DNA from: a virus
Reading direction: 5' to 3' (one strand)
Virus record (IMG/VR): IMGVR_UViG_3300043410_000397
Span: 1 to 38,487 of that record
Length of the DNA stretch: 38,487 bases
The position numbers were made by a program, and so were the translations under genes. Of this stretch, positions 5,952-13,124 are shown in pieces. The first letter of the stretch is position 1. Every line of letters starts with the position of its first letter. The notes under the pieces were generated by a model. The model was not told the DNA's origin. It did no database searches and worked only from the letters and a program-made list of their open reading frames with translations.

Positions 5952-6139
5952 ATGACGATTTGAAAGAATTATTTGACTTGAACCGCAAGATGGTTAATGA
6001 CATCATGGCAAATACAGACTCACCGAACCACGGATTACTAGAAGAAGCACTGAGCTTTTTCTTCCTTGATGGTATCGGTGAAGTTGATAGACTGAAAGAG
6101 ATATACGAAGATGCAAAACGAAAAATCAAAGTTTATTAA
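5948..6139 (+). CDS. Small helical protein (63 aa) overlapping the primase-helicase start
   Basis: A helical acidic protein (MNDDLKELFDLNRKMVNDIM) ending in a basic tail. It begins in an ATGA overlap and its last 29 bases overlap the primase-helicase start in another frame. Function unknown; tight coupling suggests co-expression with the helicase. Confidence 0.6.
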   Translation: MNDDLKELFDLNRKMVNDIMANTDSPNHGLLEEALSFFFLDGIGEVDRLKEIYEDAKRKIKVY

Positions 6140-7703
6140 ACATACACCATGCTCTGAGTGCGGTAGTAGCAATGCGAACAGTTTATATGACGATGGTCAT
6201 GAATACTGTTTTGCTTGCGAAACCTATAGAGATGGTGATGGCACAACCACTAAAACTGAAAAGAAACCTATGAACAAGGATTTAAAATTTTATGACACTT
6301 CTTCTATTGCTAGTATCGCTGACCGTAGTATTACTTCGTCTACTTGTGTAGCTTATGGTGTAAAACAATCCAACGATAAACACTTCTATCCTTACTATGA
6401 CGCTGATGGGGTAATGGTAGCGGTTAAGACTAGAGATGTAGCTACAAAACAATTCAGCATTGCCGGTGAATTTAAAGATGCAATGTTATTCGGGCAACAG
6501 AACTTCACCAAAGGTGGACGCTATCTAACCATCTGTGAGGGCGAATTAGACGCTCTAGCGGCTTATCAGATGCAAGGCAGTAAGTATCCCTGCGTATCTG
6601 TTCGTAACGGTGCTCAAGCAGCTCTAAAGGACTGCAAAGCACAATATGAATGGATTGATAGCTTTGAAAACATTGTTATTTGTTTTGATGGTGATGAGCC
6701 GGGCTTAAAAGCCTCTCAAGCAGTGGCAGAACTCTTTGGCGGTAAAGTCAAAGTAATGAAGCACAAGAAAGGATATAAAGATGCATGTGATTATCTTACG
6801 AATGGTTCTACTAAAGAATTTATTGATTCTTGGTGGGCTAGTGAATCTTATATACCTGATGGAATTATTCAAGGTAACAGTTTATGGGAAGTTGTATCAA
6901 CTCCTATTGAACAGGCTGATTGCGACTATCCATACGAGGCACTTAATAAGCTCACCTACGGCATTAGAAAAGGAGAGCTTGTCATGGTTACTGCTGGGTC
7001 AGGACTCGGGAAGTCACAGTTTCTTCGAGAGATTGTATGGCATATTCTCAACAAGACGACCGACAATATCGGACTTATGTTCCTTGAGGAGGGAGTGCGG
7101 AAGACAGCTCGTAGCCTTATGTCTTTGGCAGTGAATAGACCCATTCATTTACCTGATGTAGAAGTAACTTCGGAGGAATTAAAAGATGCATTTGATAGAA
7201 CTCTTGGAACTGACCGGTTATATTTGTTTGACCATTTCGGTTCTACTTCTCTTGAAAACATTGTTAACAGGGTCAGATACATGGCTAAAGGTCTCAACTG
7301 TGGCTATGTGTTCCTCGACCATCTTTCTATTATTGTATCTGGTGGCGATGTTGGTGACGAGCGTAAGGCTCTTGATGCCATCATGACTAAACTTCGTATG
7401 TTAGTGCAGGAAACAGGAATCAGTCTCATTTGTGTCTCACACCTCAAGCGTCCGGAAAGTAAAGGACACGAGGAAGGTGCGGCAACTTCATTAGCACAGC
7501 TTCGTGGCTCAGGTGCGATTGCACAGTTATCTGATATAGTGATTGGTTTAGAGCGAAACGGACAGGCAACGGATTTGATTGAACGCAATACAACTCATGT
7601 CCGTGTTTTAAAGAATCGCTTTAGTGGATTCACTGGACAAGCCGGACATTTGCTTTATCAGAGCCATACAGGTAGAATGCTCGAAACTACGGAGGAATTA
7701 TGA
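6111..7703 (+). CDS. Bifunctional DNA primase-helicase (T7 gp4-like)
   Basis: Unwinds the replication fork and lays primers for the phage polymerase. The 530 residues contain, in order: a primase zinc motif with Cys14, Cys17, Cys33 and Cys36; a TOPRIM domain with ICEGELDA (E143) and CFDGDEPG (D193, D195); and a DnaB-family helicase with Walker A AGSGLGKS (295-302), the catalytic LMFLEEG, Walker B YVFLDH (399-404) and QLRGSGAIAQLSD (463-475) in the arginine-finger region. All parts of T7 gp4 are present. The start is placed at the only Met before the zinc motif, forcing a 29-bp overlap with the gene upstream. It is coupled to the next gene by ATGA. Confidence 0.97.
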   Translation: MQNEKSKFIKHTPCSECGSSNANSLYDDGHEYCFACETYRDGDGTTTKTEKKPMNKDLKFYDTSSIASIADRSITSSTCVAYGVKQSNDKHFYPYYDADGVMVAVKTRDVATKQFSIAGEFKDAMLFGQQNFTKGGRYLTICEGELDALAAYQMQGSKYPCVSVRNGAQAALKDCKAQYEWIDSFENIVICFDGDEPGLKASQAVAELFGGKVKVMKHKKGYKDACDYLTNGSTKEFIDSWWASESYIPDGIIQGNSLWEVVSTPIEQADCDYPYEALNKLTYGIRKGELVMVTAGSGLGKSQFLREIVWHILNKTTDNIGLMFLEEGVRKTARSLMSLAVNRPIHLPDVEVTSEELKDAFDRTLGTDRLYLFDHFGSTSLENIVNRVRYMAKGLNCGYVFLDHLSIIVSGGDVGDERKALDAIMTKLRMLVQETGISLICVSHLKRPESKGHEEGAATSLAQLRGSGAIAQLSDIVIGLERNGQATDLIERNTTHVRVLKNRFSGFTGQAGHLLYQSHTGRMLETTEEL

Positions 7704-8026
7704 GCAAAGATTTATTAGAAGCTGCACGAGAATATGCGAAGCATGATGACTATTCAGTCACTCGCAACTACATTACAGCATTGTGCAACGAGATTGAACG
7801 CTTACGAAGTATCAACAAAGATGTGTTTAGTCGTATTCAAGACAATCGAGATATCTTTGAAGATGCTGAACGCTATTATTGGCTCAAAACAAACTCATGG
7901 GACTTACCAGAGGATGTCGTTGCTCCAACTGTTTTGTTGTGCGATGGTCGTATGACTAAGTGGGAATGGGTTACAGGTATTGGCTTAGATGAAGCTATTG
8001 ACAAGTTTAGGAAGGAAGAGAAATGA
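7700..8026 (+). CDS. Hypothetical protein (108 aa)
   Basis: A helical first half (MSKDLLEAAREYAKHDDYSV and ALCNEIERLRSINKDVFSR) is followed by a motif I have seen in many phage proteins of unknown role, DAERYYWLKTNSW. It is coupled to the helicase stop by ATGA and overlaps the next start in the same way. The family is probably a small replication accessory, but that rests only on position. Confidence 0.7.
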   Translation: MSKDLLEAAREYAKHDDYSVTRNYITALCNEIERLRSINKDVFSRIQDNRDIFEDAERYYWLKTNSWDLPEDVVAPTVLLCDGRMTKWEWVTGIGLDEAIDKFRKEEK

Positions 8027-8226
8027 AAGCATTTCCATCAACATTGGAATACATACCTGACGATAGAGCTTATGAGCAAGAAGATGGCATGGATTTAAGA
8101 GATTATTTTGCTGCTAAAGCTATGCAAGCTCTTACTGAAAGAGTTGGGATTCGTGAAGAATATACACAAAGAGCTAGAGAGTCTTATAAAATAGCAGATG
8201 AAATGATGAAAGCGAGAGAACTATGA
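8023..8226 (+). CDS. Hypothetical protein (67 aa)
   Basis: A polar helical protein (YIPDDRAYEQEDGMDLRDYF, then a long helix with REEYTQRARESYKIADEM). Start and stop are ATGA-coupled. The first half resembles many short phage ORFs containing G-M-x-L-R-D-Y-F-A, whose function is unknown. Confidence 0.65.
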   Translation: MKAFPSTLEYIPDDRAYEQEDGMDLRDYFAAKAMQALTERVGIREEYTQRARESYKIADEMMKAREL

Positions 8227-8435
8227 TTAACGAACACGATATTGCAGATATGATTGAGATTAACGGAATGTTTATCAATCCTAAACAAATCGCTACTGTT
8301 GACCCAAAGAGTAGAAGAGTTGTGTTTAGTAGTGGTTTTATCATGGAATTCACAACACCAGACTTTGAGAAACTAATGAACTTCTTGATGCCTAAGAAGA
8401 CTACACCACCTGCTGTTAAGAAAGCTAAGAAATGA
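8223..8435 (+). CDS. Hypothetical protein (70 aa)
   Basis: A compact beta-rich protein: MFINPKQIATVDPKSRRVVF and FIMEFTTPDFEKLMNFLM, ending in a Lys-rich tail KKTTPPAVKKAKK. The strand-turn-strand layout is like a small barrel. The basic tail could contact nucleic acid. Coupled at both ends by overlaps. Function unknown. Confidence 0.65.
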   Translation: MINEHDIADMIEINGMFINPKQIATVDPKSRRVVFSSGFIMEFTTPDFEKLMNFLMPKKTTPPAVKKAKK

Positions 8436-8578
8436 TTGAGCAGCTCATTGTCGGTGCTACAGGTATCGGATATTTGATTGTCGGAATCCTGCAGTTAACT
8501 AAAGGGTCTATACCTAATGCCATGATATGGGTTGGTTATGCTTTTGCACAGGTGGGACTATGGTTAACTTTAAAGTAA
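8432..8578 (+). CDS. Small two-span membrane protein (48 aa)
   Basis: A hydrophobic protein with two likely membrane segments (LIVGATGIGYLIVGILQL and AMIWVGYAFAQVGLWLTL) joined by a short loop TKGSIPN. The ATG overlaps the previous stop as ATGA. It overlaps the next gene by 19 bases. Two-span micro-proteins inside replication operons may anchor replication or disturb the host membrane; neither is shown here. Confidence 0.6.
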   Translation: MIEQLIVGATGIGYLIVGILQLTKGSIPNAMIWVGYAFAQVGLWLTLK

Positions 8579-8943
8579 ATCACGATAAACGATTTGATTT
8601 GGATTTGGCTTATGGACAAGTGTTTGAACAGAAAGTTGCAGAGATACTCGGACAGAGTAAGATTGAGGTTAAGACGGAGAAGGACAAGTGGAAACAAACA
8701 GGCAATATCGTCATTGAATTTGAATCCAGAGGTCGCCCGTCAGGTATCGCTACTACAGAGGCTGGATATTGGATACATAATCTTGCAATGGGTGACGATA
8801 TTGTGTTTAGTTTACTTCTGCCTGTACGAACCCTTAGAACCTATATTGAAGCAAATAATCCTCGAGTAGTAAGAGGTGGTGACGACATGACTTCAAAGTT
8901 GTACTTGATTAAATTAACAGATTTGGTTACACTAATCCAATGA
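8560..8943 (+). CDS. Probable PD-(D/E)XK-like nuclease (127 aa)
   Basis: The ATG at 8560, after GGTGGGACT, is preferred over an in-frame ATG at 8527. A core with FEQKVAEIL, IEVKTEKDKWKQTGN and VIEFESRGRPSGIATTEAGY fits the restriction-endonuclease fold: an early Glu, then the E-x-K strand (EVK) and a further Glu, with the SRGRPSGI turn I recognise from numerous phage nuclease-like proteins. Its place between helicase and polymerase matches the slot where T7-like phages keep a Holliday-junction endonuclease. It may resolve branched DNA before packaging or degrade host DNA. The catalytic assignment is by motif only. Confidence 0.65.
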   Translation: MVNFKVNHDKRFDLDLAYGQVFEQKVAEILGQSKIEVKTEKDKWKQTGNIVIEFESRGRPSGIATTEAGYWIHNLAMGDDIVFSLLLPVRTLRTYIEANNPRVVRGGDDMTSKLYLIKLTDLVTLIQ

Positions 8944-10589
8944 GAATAGTATTAGACATTGAAACAAACCTAGAATTTGATAGAATCTGGTGTGTTGTTG
9001 TGCGTGATATTGATACAGGCTTAGTCAATACATGGACTGACGACCATCCATCTTTGCAAGCATTCCTGACTAAAGCAGATAAGATTATTATGCACAATGG
9101 TGTTTTCTTTGATGCTCCAATACTCAAAAAAGTATGGGGATATACCATGAGAAAATCACAAGTAGTAGATACATTGGTAATGTCTAGGCTTTACAATCCA
9201 TCATTAGAAGATGGACATAGTTTAGACTCATGGGGTAAAAGATTAGGATTCTTGAAGACTGAGTTCAATGATTTCAGTAAGTTTACTCAAGAGATGTTAG
9301 ATTATTGTATTCAAGACACATTAGTAACACAGAAACTTTATGAACACTTAACTAAGGAGATGAAGAATGACTTCTCGCAAAAAAGCATCGACCTCGAACA
9401 CGAAGTCGCAATCATTATCGCAGAACAAGAACGCAACGGTTTTAAGTTGGATGAGAAAGGAGCTACACAGCTTCTATGTGAACTTAAGACTAAGTTGGAC
9501 GCTATTCAGGTTGAAATGCAAAGCATCTTCCCTGCCAGAGTTGAATCTGGGAGAACCAACAAAAGAACAGGAAAACCTCTCAAAGACATCATCACCCCAT
9601 TCAACCCCGGAAGCAGACAACAAATCGCAGAGCGTCTCCAAGAAAAAGGCTGGAAGCCGAAAAAGTTCACAGAGAAAGGCACAGTCATTGTTGACGAAGC
9701 CGTCCTCGAAAAGCTCGACTTCCCCGAAGCGAAAGCCATCGCAGAATATATGATGCTTCAGAAGCGGATAGCACAGATTGAATCGTGGCTAGAAGCTGTA
9801 CAAGCAGATGGTAGGGTACATGGTAGAGTGATTACTAACGGAGCTGTGACAGGTCGTATGACTCATCACAGCCCTAACATGGCTCAAGTTCCTAACAGCG
9901 GTGCTGTATATGGACCTGAATGTCGAAACCTATGGACAGTAGAGAAAGGCAATAGTTTAGTCGGTATTGACGCTTCAGGTTTGGAGCTGAGGATGTTGGC
10001 TCACTATATGAATGACAATGCGTATACAAATGAAGTTGTTTCAGGCGATATACACACAGCGAACCAAAAGGCTGCAGGGCTTGAAACGAGGAATCAAGCT
10101 AAGACATTTATATATGCCTTCTTATATGGGGCGGGAAGTGCCAAAATCGGGACGATTACTGGAGGTGGTGCGAAAGAAGGACAAAAGCTCATTGATAGTT
10201 TTCTTAAAAACACACCGAAGCTCAAAGCCCTTAGAGAGAAAGTATCTAGGATATTTAACGATAAAGCATGGCTACCGGGTCTTGACGGACGGAAACTATT
10301 GGTTCGTTCGGAGCACTCAGCGCTTAACACGCTATTGCAAGGCGCTGGTGCGATAGTGATGAAACAAGCAGTTGTGTTATTATCTAATCGTTTAAAGCGT
10401 GAGAAGATAGAACATAAGTTTTGTGCTAATGTGCATGATGAATGGCAGATTGAAACAAAAACTGAGACAGCAGATTTAGTAGGTCAGTATGGTGTCTGGG
10501 CTATTGAAGAAGCAGGTAAAGTTCTTAAAATGCGTTGTCCTTTAACTGGCGAATACAGGACAGGCTTAACATGGAAGGATACGCACTAA
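8940..10589 (+). CDS. DNA polymerase, family A with 3'-5' exonuclease domain
   Basis: Copies the phage genome. The 549 residues contain a DEDD exonuclease domain (VLDIETN with D6 and E8; HNGVFFDAPIL; YCIQDT around 122) and then the polymerase: motif A VGIDASGLELRMLAHY (341-356), motif B RNQAKTFIYAFLYGAG (384-399) and motif C NVHDEWQIE (497-505). It is well below the 704 residues of T7 gp5, so some thumb or insert loops are short. Its ATG overlaps the upstream stop, and it is coupled to the next gene by TAATG. Codon choice changes sharply for residues about 143-271, where a second ORF lies in the +1 frame. Confidence 0.97.
   Translation: MRIVLDIETNLEFDRIWCVVVRDIDTGLVNTWTDDHPSLQAFLTKADKIIMHNGVFFDAPILKKVWGYTMRKSQVVDTLVMSRLYNPSLEDGHSLDSWGKRLGFLKTEFNDFSKFTQEMLDYCIQDTLVTQKLYEHLTKEMKNDFSQKSIDLEHEVAIIIAEQERNGFKLDEKGATQLLCELKTKLDAIQVEMQSIFPARVESGRTNKRTGKPLKDIITPFNPGSRQQIAERLQEKGWKPKKFTEKGTVIVDEAVLEKLDFPEAKAIAEYMMLQKRIAQIESWLEAVQADGRVHGRVITNGAVTGRMTHHSPNMAQVPNSGAVYGPECRNLWTVEKGNSLVGIDASGLELRMLAHYMNDNAYTNEVVSGDIHTANQKAAGLETRNQAKTFIYAFLYGAGSAKIGTITGGGAKEGQKLIDSFLKNTPKLKALREKVSRIFNDKAWLPGLDGRKLLVRSEHSALNTLLQGAGAIVMKQAVVLLSNRLKREKIEHKFCANVHDEWQIETKTETADLVGQYGVWAIEEAGKVLKMRCPLTGEYRTGLTWKDTH
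9367..9753 (+). CDS. Candidate overprinted gene inside DNA polymerase (128 aa)
   Basis: This ORF lies wholly inside the polymerase gene in its +1 frame. Its ATG has AAGGAG (9354-9359) seven bases upstream, as good as any start in this genome. The product is Ser/Lys/Thr-rich and very basic (MTSRKKASTSNTKSQSLSQ at the N-terminus, KPSSKSSTSPKRKPSQ at the end), with a hydrophobic middle (HSFYVNLRLSWTLFRLK). Polymerase codons in two blocks inside this span switch to C-ending forms, which is what makes the +1 product Ser/Thr/Pro-rich. The alternative is an imported polymerase segment with other codon use that left this frame open by accident. No homology is claimed. Confidence 0.3.
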   Translation: MTSRKKASTSNTKSQSLSQNKNATVLSWMRKELHSFYVNLRLSWTLFRLKCKASSLPELNLGEPTKEQENLSKTSSPHSTPEADNKSQSVSKKKAGSRKSSQRKAQSLLTKPSSKSSTSPKRKPSQNI

Positions 10590-10792
10590 TGAATACAGAT
10601 GAATATTACGAAGATGAAGAGAATATTGTCGGCATGGTTCTTATCACAGCTTACAAAGACAATACATACTTTCTCAAGACAGACATGAGTGCTGATGAAA
10701 CAACGCAGTTGGTTGTAGATGTCGGTGATGACCTGATTGAAGGAAATATAGCAGGTTTTTCACATGGCGAAATCAGTAATGAAATACATTGA
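10589..10792 (+). CDS. Small acidic protein (67 aa)
   Basis: The start at 10589 is chosen because its ATG overlaps the polymerase stop as TAATG and AAGGA lies ten bases upstream; an in-frame ATG at 10571 would lie inside the polymerase. The product is acidic and beta-rich (MNTDEYYEDEENIVGMVLIT, later DETTQLVVDVGDDLIEGNI). No family recognised. Its location between polymerase and ssDNA-binding protein suggests a replication accessory role. Confidence 0.6.
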   Translation: MNTDEYYEDEENIVGMVLITAYKDNTYFLKTDMSADETTQLVVDVGDDLIEGNIAGFSHGEISNEIH

Positions 10793-10843
10793 TGTATAAT
10801 GTAAATGCAGTATCTTATAAACGCAGTATCTAAGGAGAATCAA

Positions 10844-11260
10844 ATGAGTGATATTAAACCAGTAAAACTTAACGCTGAAATCAAATGGGCTTTCTTTGAC
10901 AAGGTATCTGAAATGTCAGGTAAATACCAAGTTGATTTGACAAACCTAAGCGAACAAGCTGTTAAGGCTTTAGAAGCTATCGGTGTTACAGTTCGTAAGC
11001 GTGAAGACAAGCCTGAGAATGGATGGTATGTGACTGTGAAGTCAAACAATCCTATCAAGCCTGTTGATGAAAAAGGTAATTCAATTACTGCTATCGTTGC
11101 TAACGGCTCAAAAGCTACAGCATTGGTATCAGCTTACAACTGGACATGGAAAAACAAGTCTGGTGTAAGTCCTTCTTTGATGAAGATTGTTATTACAGAC
11201 CTAAAGGAATATGTTCCTGAAGGCGGTGTTGCTGACTTAGAAGATGACGACATCCTGTGA
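10844..11260 (+). CDS. Single-stranded DNA-binding protein (T7 gp2.5-like)
   Basis: Coats single-stranded DNA and recruits the replisome. The ATG at 10844 follows AAGGAG (10832-10837) by six bases; an in-frame ATG at 10805 has no such site. The 138-residue protein has an OB-fold-like body with WAFFDKVSEMSGKYQVDLTN, ENGWYVTVKSNNPIKPV and WTWKNKSGVSPSLMKIVI, and ends in the acidic tail GVADLEDDDIL, the hallmark by which phage ssDNA-binding proteins contact polymerase and helicase. A TATAAT hexamer at 10795-10800, without a clear -35, could add local transcription. Its stop overlaps the exonuclease start. Confidence 0.88.
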   Translation: MSDIKPVKLNAEIKWAFFDKVSEMSGKYQVDLTNLSEQAVKALEAIGVTVRKREDKPENGWYVTVKSNNPIKPVDEKGNSITAIVANGSKATALVSAYNWTWKNKSGVSPSLMKIVITDLKEYVPEGGVADLEDDDIL

Positions 11261-11937
11261 TAACGGCTTTTATCGACGCTGATTCCCTCTGCTATGCAGT
11301 AGGATTCTCATCGAATGATGTTGATGAGGCTCTTGCTGTTAGCAGATTAGAATCAACGATGGTAGAGCTTTGTATGGACATTGAATGTGATGACTATAAG
11401 GGATTCCTTACTGGTAAGGGTAACTTCCGAAATGACATTGCAGTCACTGTTCCATATAAAGGAACTCGACCTACTGAGAAGCCAAACCACCTACAAGCCC
11501 TAAGAGACCATTTAGTACTCTCTTGGGGTTTTGTTGTTGTGGACGGTATAGAAGCTGACGATGCTGTCGGCATCGCTGCTTATGCGCTTCCTGAAGAAGA
11601 ATCAATCATGGTTCATATCGATAAAGATTTAAACCAGTTCAGAGGATGGCATTACAACTATCGTAAGAAAGAAAAATATTATGTATCTGAGTTTGAAGGA
11701 TGGCATAATTTTTATCTTCAAATATTGACTGGCGATAGAATTGATAACATCGAAGGTTTAAAAGGTATCGGACCTGCTAAAGGAACTAAGATTTTAAAAG
11801 ACTGTCAAACAATTCAAGAAATGTATGATGCTGTTTTAAAAGCTTATGATGGCGATGAAAAAAGAGTATTAGAAAACGGACAACTGCTGTATCTACAGCG
11901 TAAAGAAGGAGATGTATGGCAACCTCCCCGAAAATAA
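11257..11937 (+). CDS. 5'-3' exonuclease (FEN/T7 gp6-like)
   Basis: Removes RNA primers and degrades DNA 5' to 3'. It starts with GTG in a GTGA overlap with the ssDNA-binding gene. Metal-binding acids lie in FIDADSLCYA (residues 5-14), VVDGIEADDAVGIAA and VHIDKDLNQF. A helix-three-turn-helix follows, LTGDRIDNIEGLKGIGPAKG, with the conserved D-R-x-D-N. Length (226) is short, as is usual for phage FEN-like exonucleases. It ends with a 22-bp overlap with the next gene. Confidence 0.93.
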   Translation: MITAFIDADSLCYAVGFSSNDVDEALAVSRLESTMVELCMDIECDDYKGFLTGKGNFRNDIAVTVPYKGTRPTEKPNHLQALRDHLVLSWGFVVVDGIEADDAVGIAAYALPEEESIMVHIDKDLNQFRGWHYNYRKKEKYYVSEFEGWHNFYLQILTGDRIDNIEGLKGIGPAKGTKILKDCQTIQEMYDAVLKAYDGDEKRVLENGQLLYLQRKEGDVWQPPRK

Positions 11938-12233
11938 TTCAGGTATCATGGATTGATGCTGTAGCTGATGTCGGATGGGAAGAAAAAACTAAAGCTAATA
12001 TTCATCACTGTATTACTGTTGGATATTTAATCGATGAAACTGACGAAGCATTATGTCTTGCATCAACATGGTCTATTGACCAGACAAATGCTCGTATGCA
12101 TATTCCTAAAGCATGGATTAAAAATAGAAAGGTACTTGTTAATGCCATTAAAGAAACAAAGAGACAGCCTAGAGGTCTCTCTAAAAACAAAAAAAGCTCT
12201 ACTAAAACCAACAAAAAAATGCTCAAGATGTAA
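11916..12233 (+). CDS. Hypothetical phage protein with altered C-terminus (105 aa)
   Basis: AAGGAG precedes the ATG, which lies inside the exonuclease end. Residues 1-85 form a compact alpha/beta domain (IIQVSWIDAVADVGWEEKTK, STWSIDQTNARMHIPKAWIK) that I recognise as frequent in phages, without known function. After RQPR the sequence becomes a low-complexity Lys/Ser tail (SKNKKSSTKTNKKMLKM), read from DNA that is also the start of the HNH gene. The natural C-terminus was probably lost or extended when the HNH gene was inserted. Confidence 0.75.
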   Translation: MATSPKIIQVSWIDAVADVGWEEKTKANIHHCITVGYLIDETDEALCLASTWSIDQTNARMHIPKAWIKNRKVLVNAIKETKRQPRGLSKNKKSSTKTNKKMLKM

Positions 12234-12747
12234 AGAAGAAAAACCTAAGTCAGAATATGGTGTACATTCTAATAAATTTGACGGTTTAAACACATATTGT
12301 AAACCTTGTAGTAGAGTTGTTCAAAAGACACCTAGACGAAAAGAAATCGATAAAAGAGCAGCTGTAAAAAGCAAAGCTAGAGATATTGTAAGATTTAGAT
12401 GTATGACATTTAAAAACAATACTAAGAAACGACACGAATCAACTCCTCCTACGATAGATGAGTTAGTCATTTTAGTTAATGAACAACTACCCAAAGGATG
12501 TTATTACACTGGCGATAAAATAACTGGAGCAACATTTGGAATAGACCATAAGATACCCCTAAGTCGAGGGGGTACAAATGACTTGTCTAACCTATGTGTG
12601 GTTACCCAGTCTATCAATAAAGCAAAAGGTAACATGACGGAAACTGAGTTTAAACAATTGATTAAATTGATTACCAAATGGGAAGATAAAGGTGTTTCCA
12701 TGTTGACAAGATTAAGACTTGCTGGCACAATATTTAAAAGAGGCTAA
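12142..12747 (+). CDS. HNH endonuclease (free-standing, homing-type)
   Basis: The product has an N-terminal zinc ribbon (CSRC near residue 29, CKPC about 25 residues later) and an HNH nuclease core FGIDHKIPLSRGGTNDLSNL followed by CVVTQSINKAKGN, with the expected His, Asn and Asn/Lys residues. Such genes cut phage DNA lacking the insert and spread by repair. The start is uncertain: ATG at 12142 is the last Met before the zinc ribbon and lies 92 bases inside the previous gene. An earlier ATG (12034) would add 36 residues read from the other gene. The next gene begins two bases after the stop. Confidence 0.85.
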   Translation: MPLKKQRDSLEVSLKTKKALLKPTKKCSRCKEEKPKSEYGVHSNKFDGLNTYCKPCSRVVQKTPRRKEIDKRAAVKSKARDIVRFRCMTFKNNTKKRHESTPPTIDELVILVNEQLPKGCYYTGDKITGATFGIDHKIPLSRGGTNDLSNLCVVTQSINKAKGNMTETEFKQLIKLITKWEDKGVSMLTRLRLAGTIFKRG

Positions 12748-12748
12748 T

Positions 12749-12928
12749 ATGAGTGCAATTAAAGAAGCAATGGAAGAAATGAGTAGTATTGTCTCTACAT
12801 TAGAACTAGAAGCTCGTTATATGCGTGAGCGTAATGAACGACTAGAAGCTGAGAATGAATTTCTGAAGAAGCAGGTTGATACTTTGTTATTGATTATCGG
12901 AAAGGAAAAAGATGGAAATCAAGATTGA
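12749..12928 (+). CDS. Small coiled-coil protein (59 aa)
   Basis: ATG at 12749 follows AAAAGAGGCTAAT, a usable ribosome site. The product is a single continuous coiled coil (ELEARYMRERNERLEAENEF, then LKKQVDTLLLIIGKEKD) with Leu/Ile at heptad spacing, so it probably dimerises. The last 17 bases overlap the next gene. Function unknown. Confidence 0.65.
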   Translation: MSAIKEAMEEMSSIVSTLELEARYMRERNERLEAENEFLKKQVDTLLLIIGKEKDGNQD

Positions 12929-13124
12929 TATTGATAACGAGTTCTGTGATGAAATTGTCGCAGCAAGGCTCGTAGACACCTATAGATGCTTGTCTGCTGA
13001 TGTCGAAAGTGGTTTCGTAGGTCCATTAGACCTTGAAGACTATAAGCGTGTTCTAGAAGGTTTAGACAAAGCTGCTCCTTGGTTTGTTCATAATTGGGAC
13101 AAAAAGAAAAAAGGAAAGAAATGA
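12912..13124 (+). CDS. Hypothetical protein (70 aa)
   Basis: A polar helical protein (MEIKIDIDNEFCDEIVAARL, LDLEDYKRVLEGLDKAAPWF) with a Lys-rich end (KKKKGKK). Ribosome site GGAAAAAG lies upstream, inside the coiled-coil gene. This type of VAARLVDTYRCL helix is seen in many phage small proteins, all of unknown function. ATGA overlap with the exonuclease that follows. Confidence 0.65.
   Translation: MEIKIDIDNEFCDEIVAARLVDTYRCLSADVESGFVGPLDLEDYKRVLEGLDKAAPWFVHNWDKKKKGKK

Noticed and set aside
6781-7134. 117-codon alternative-frame ORF in the primase-helicase
   Set aside because: No ribosome site; spans the conserved Walker A region, whose codons constrain the frame; taken as chance.
10012-10356. 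114-codon ORF in the +1 frame of the DNA polymerase
   Set aside because: It begins within conserved polymerase motif A/B coding with no Shine-Dalgarno site and no codon-use change; taken as a shadow frame.
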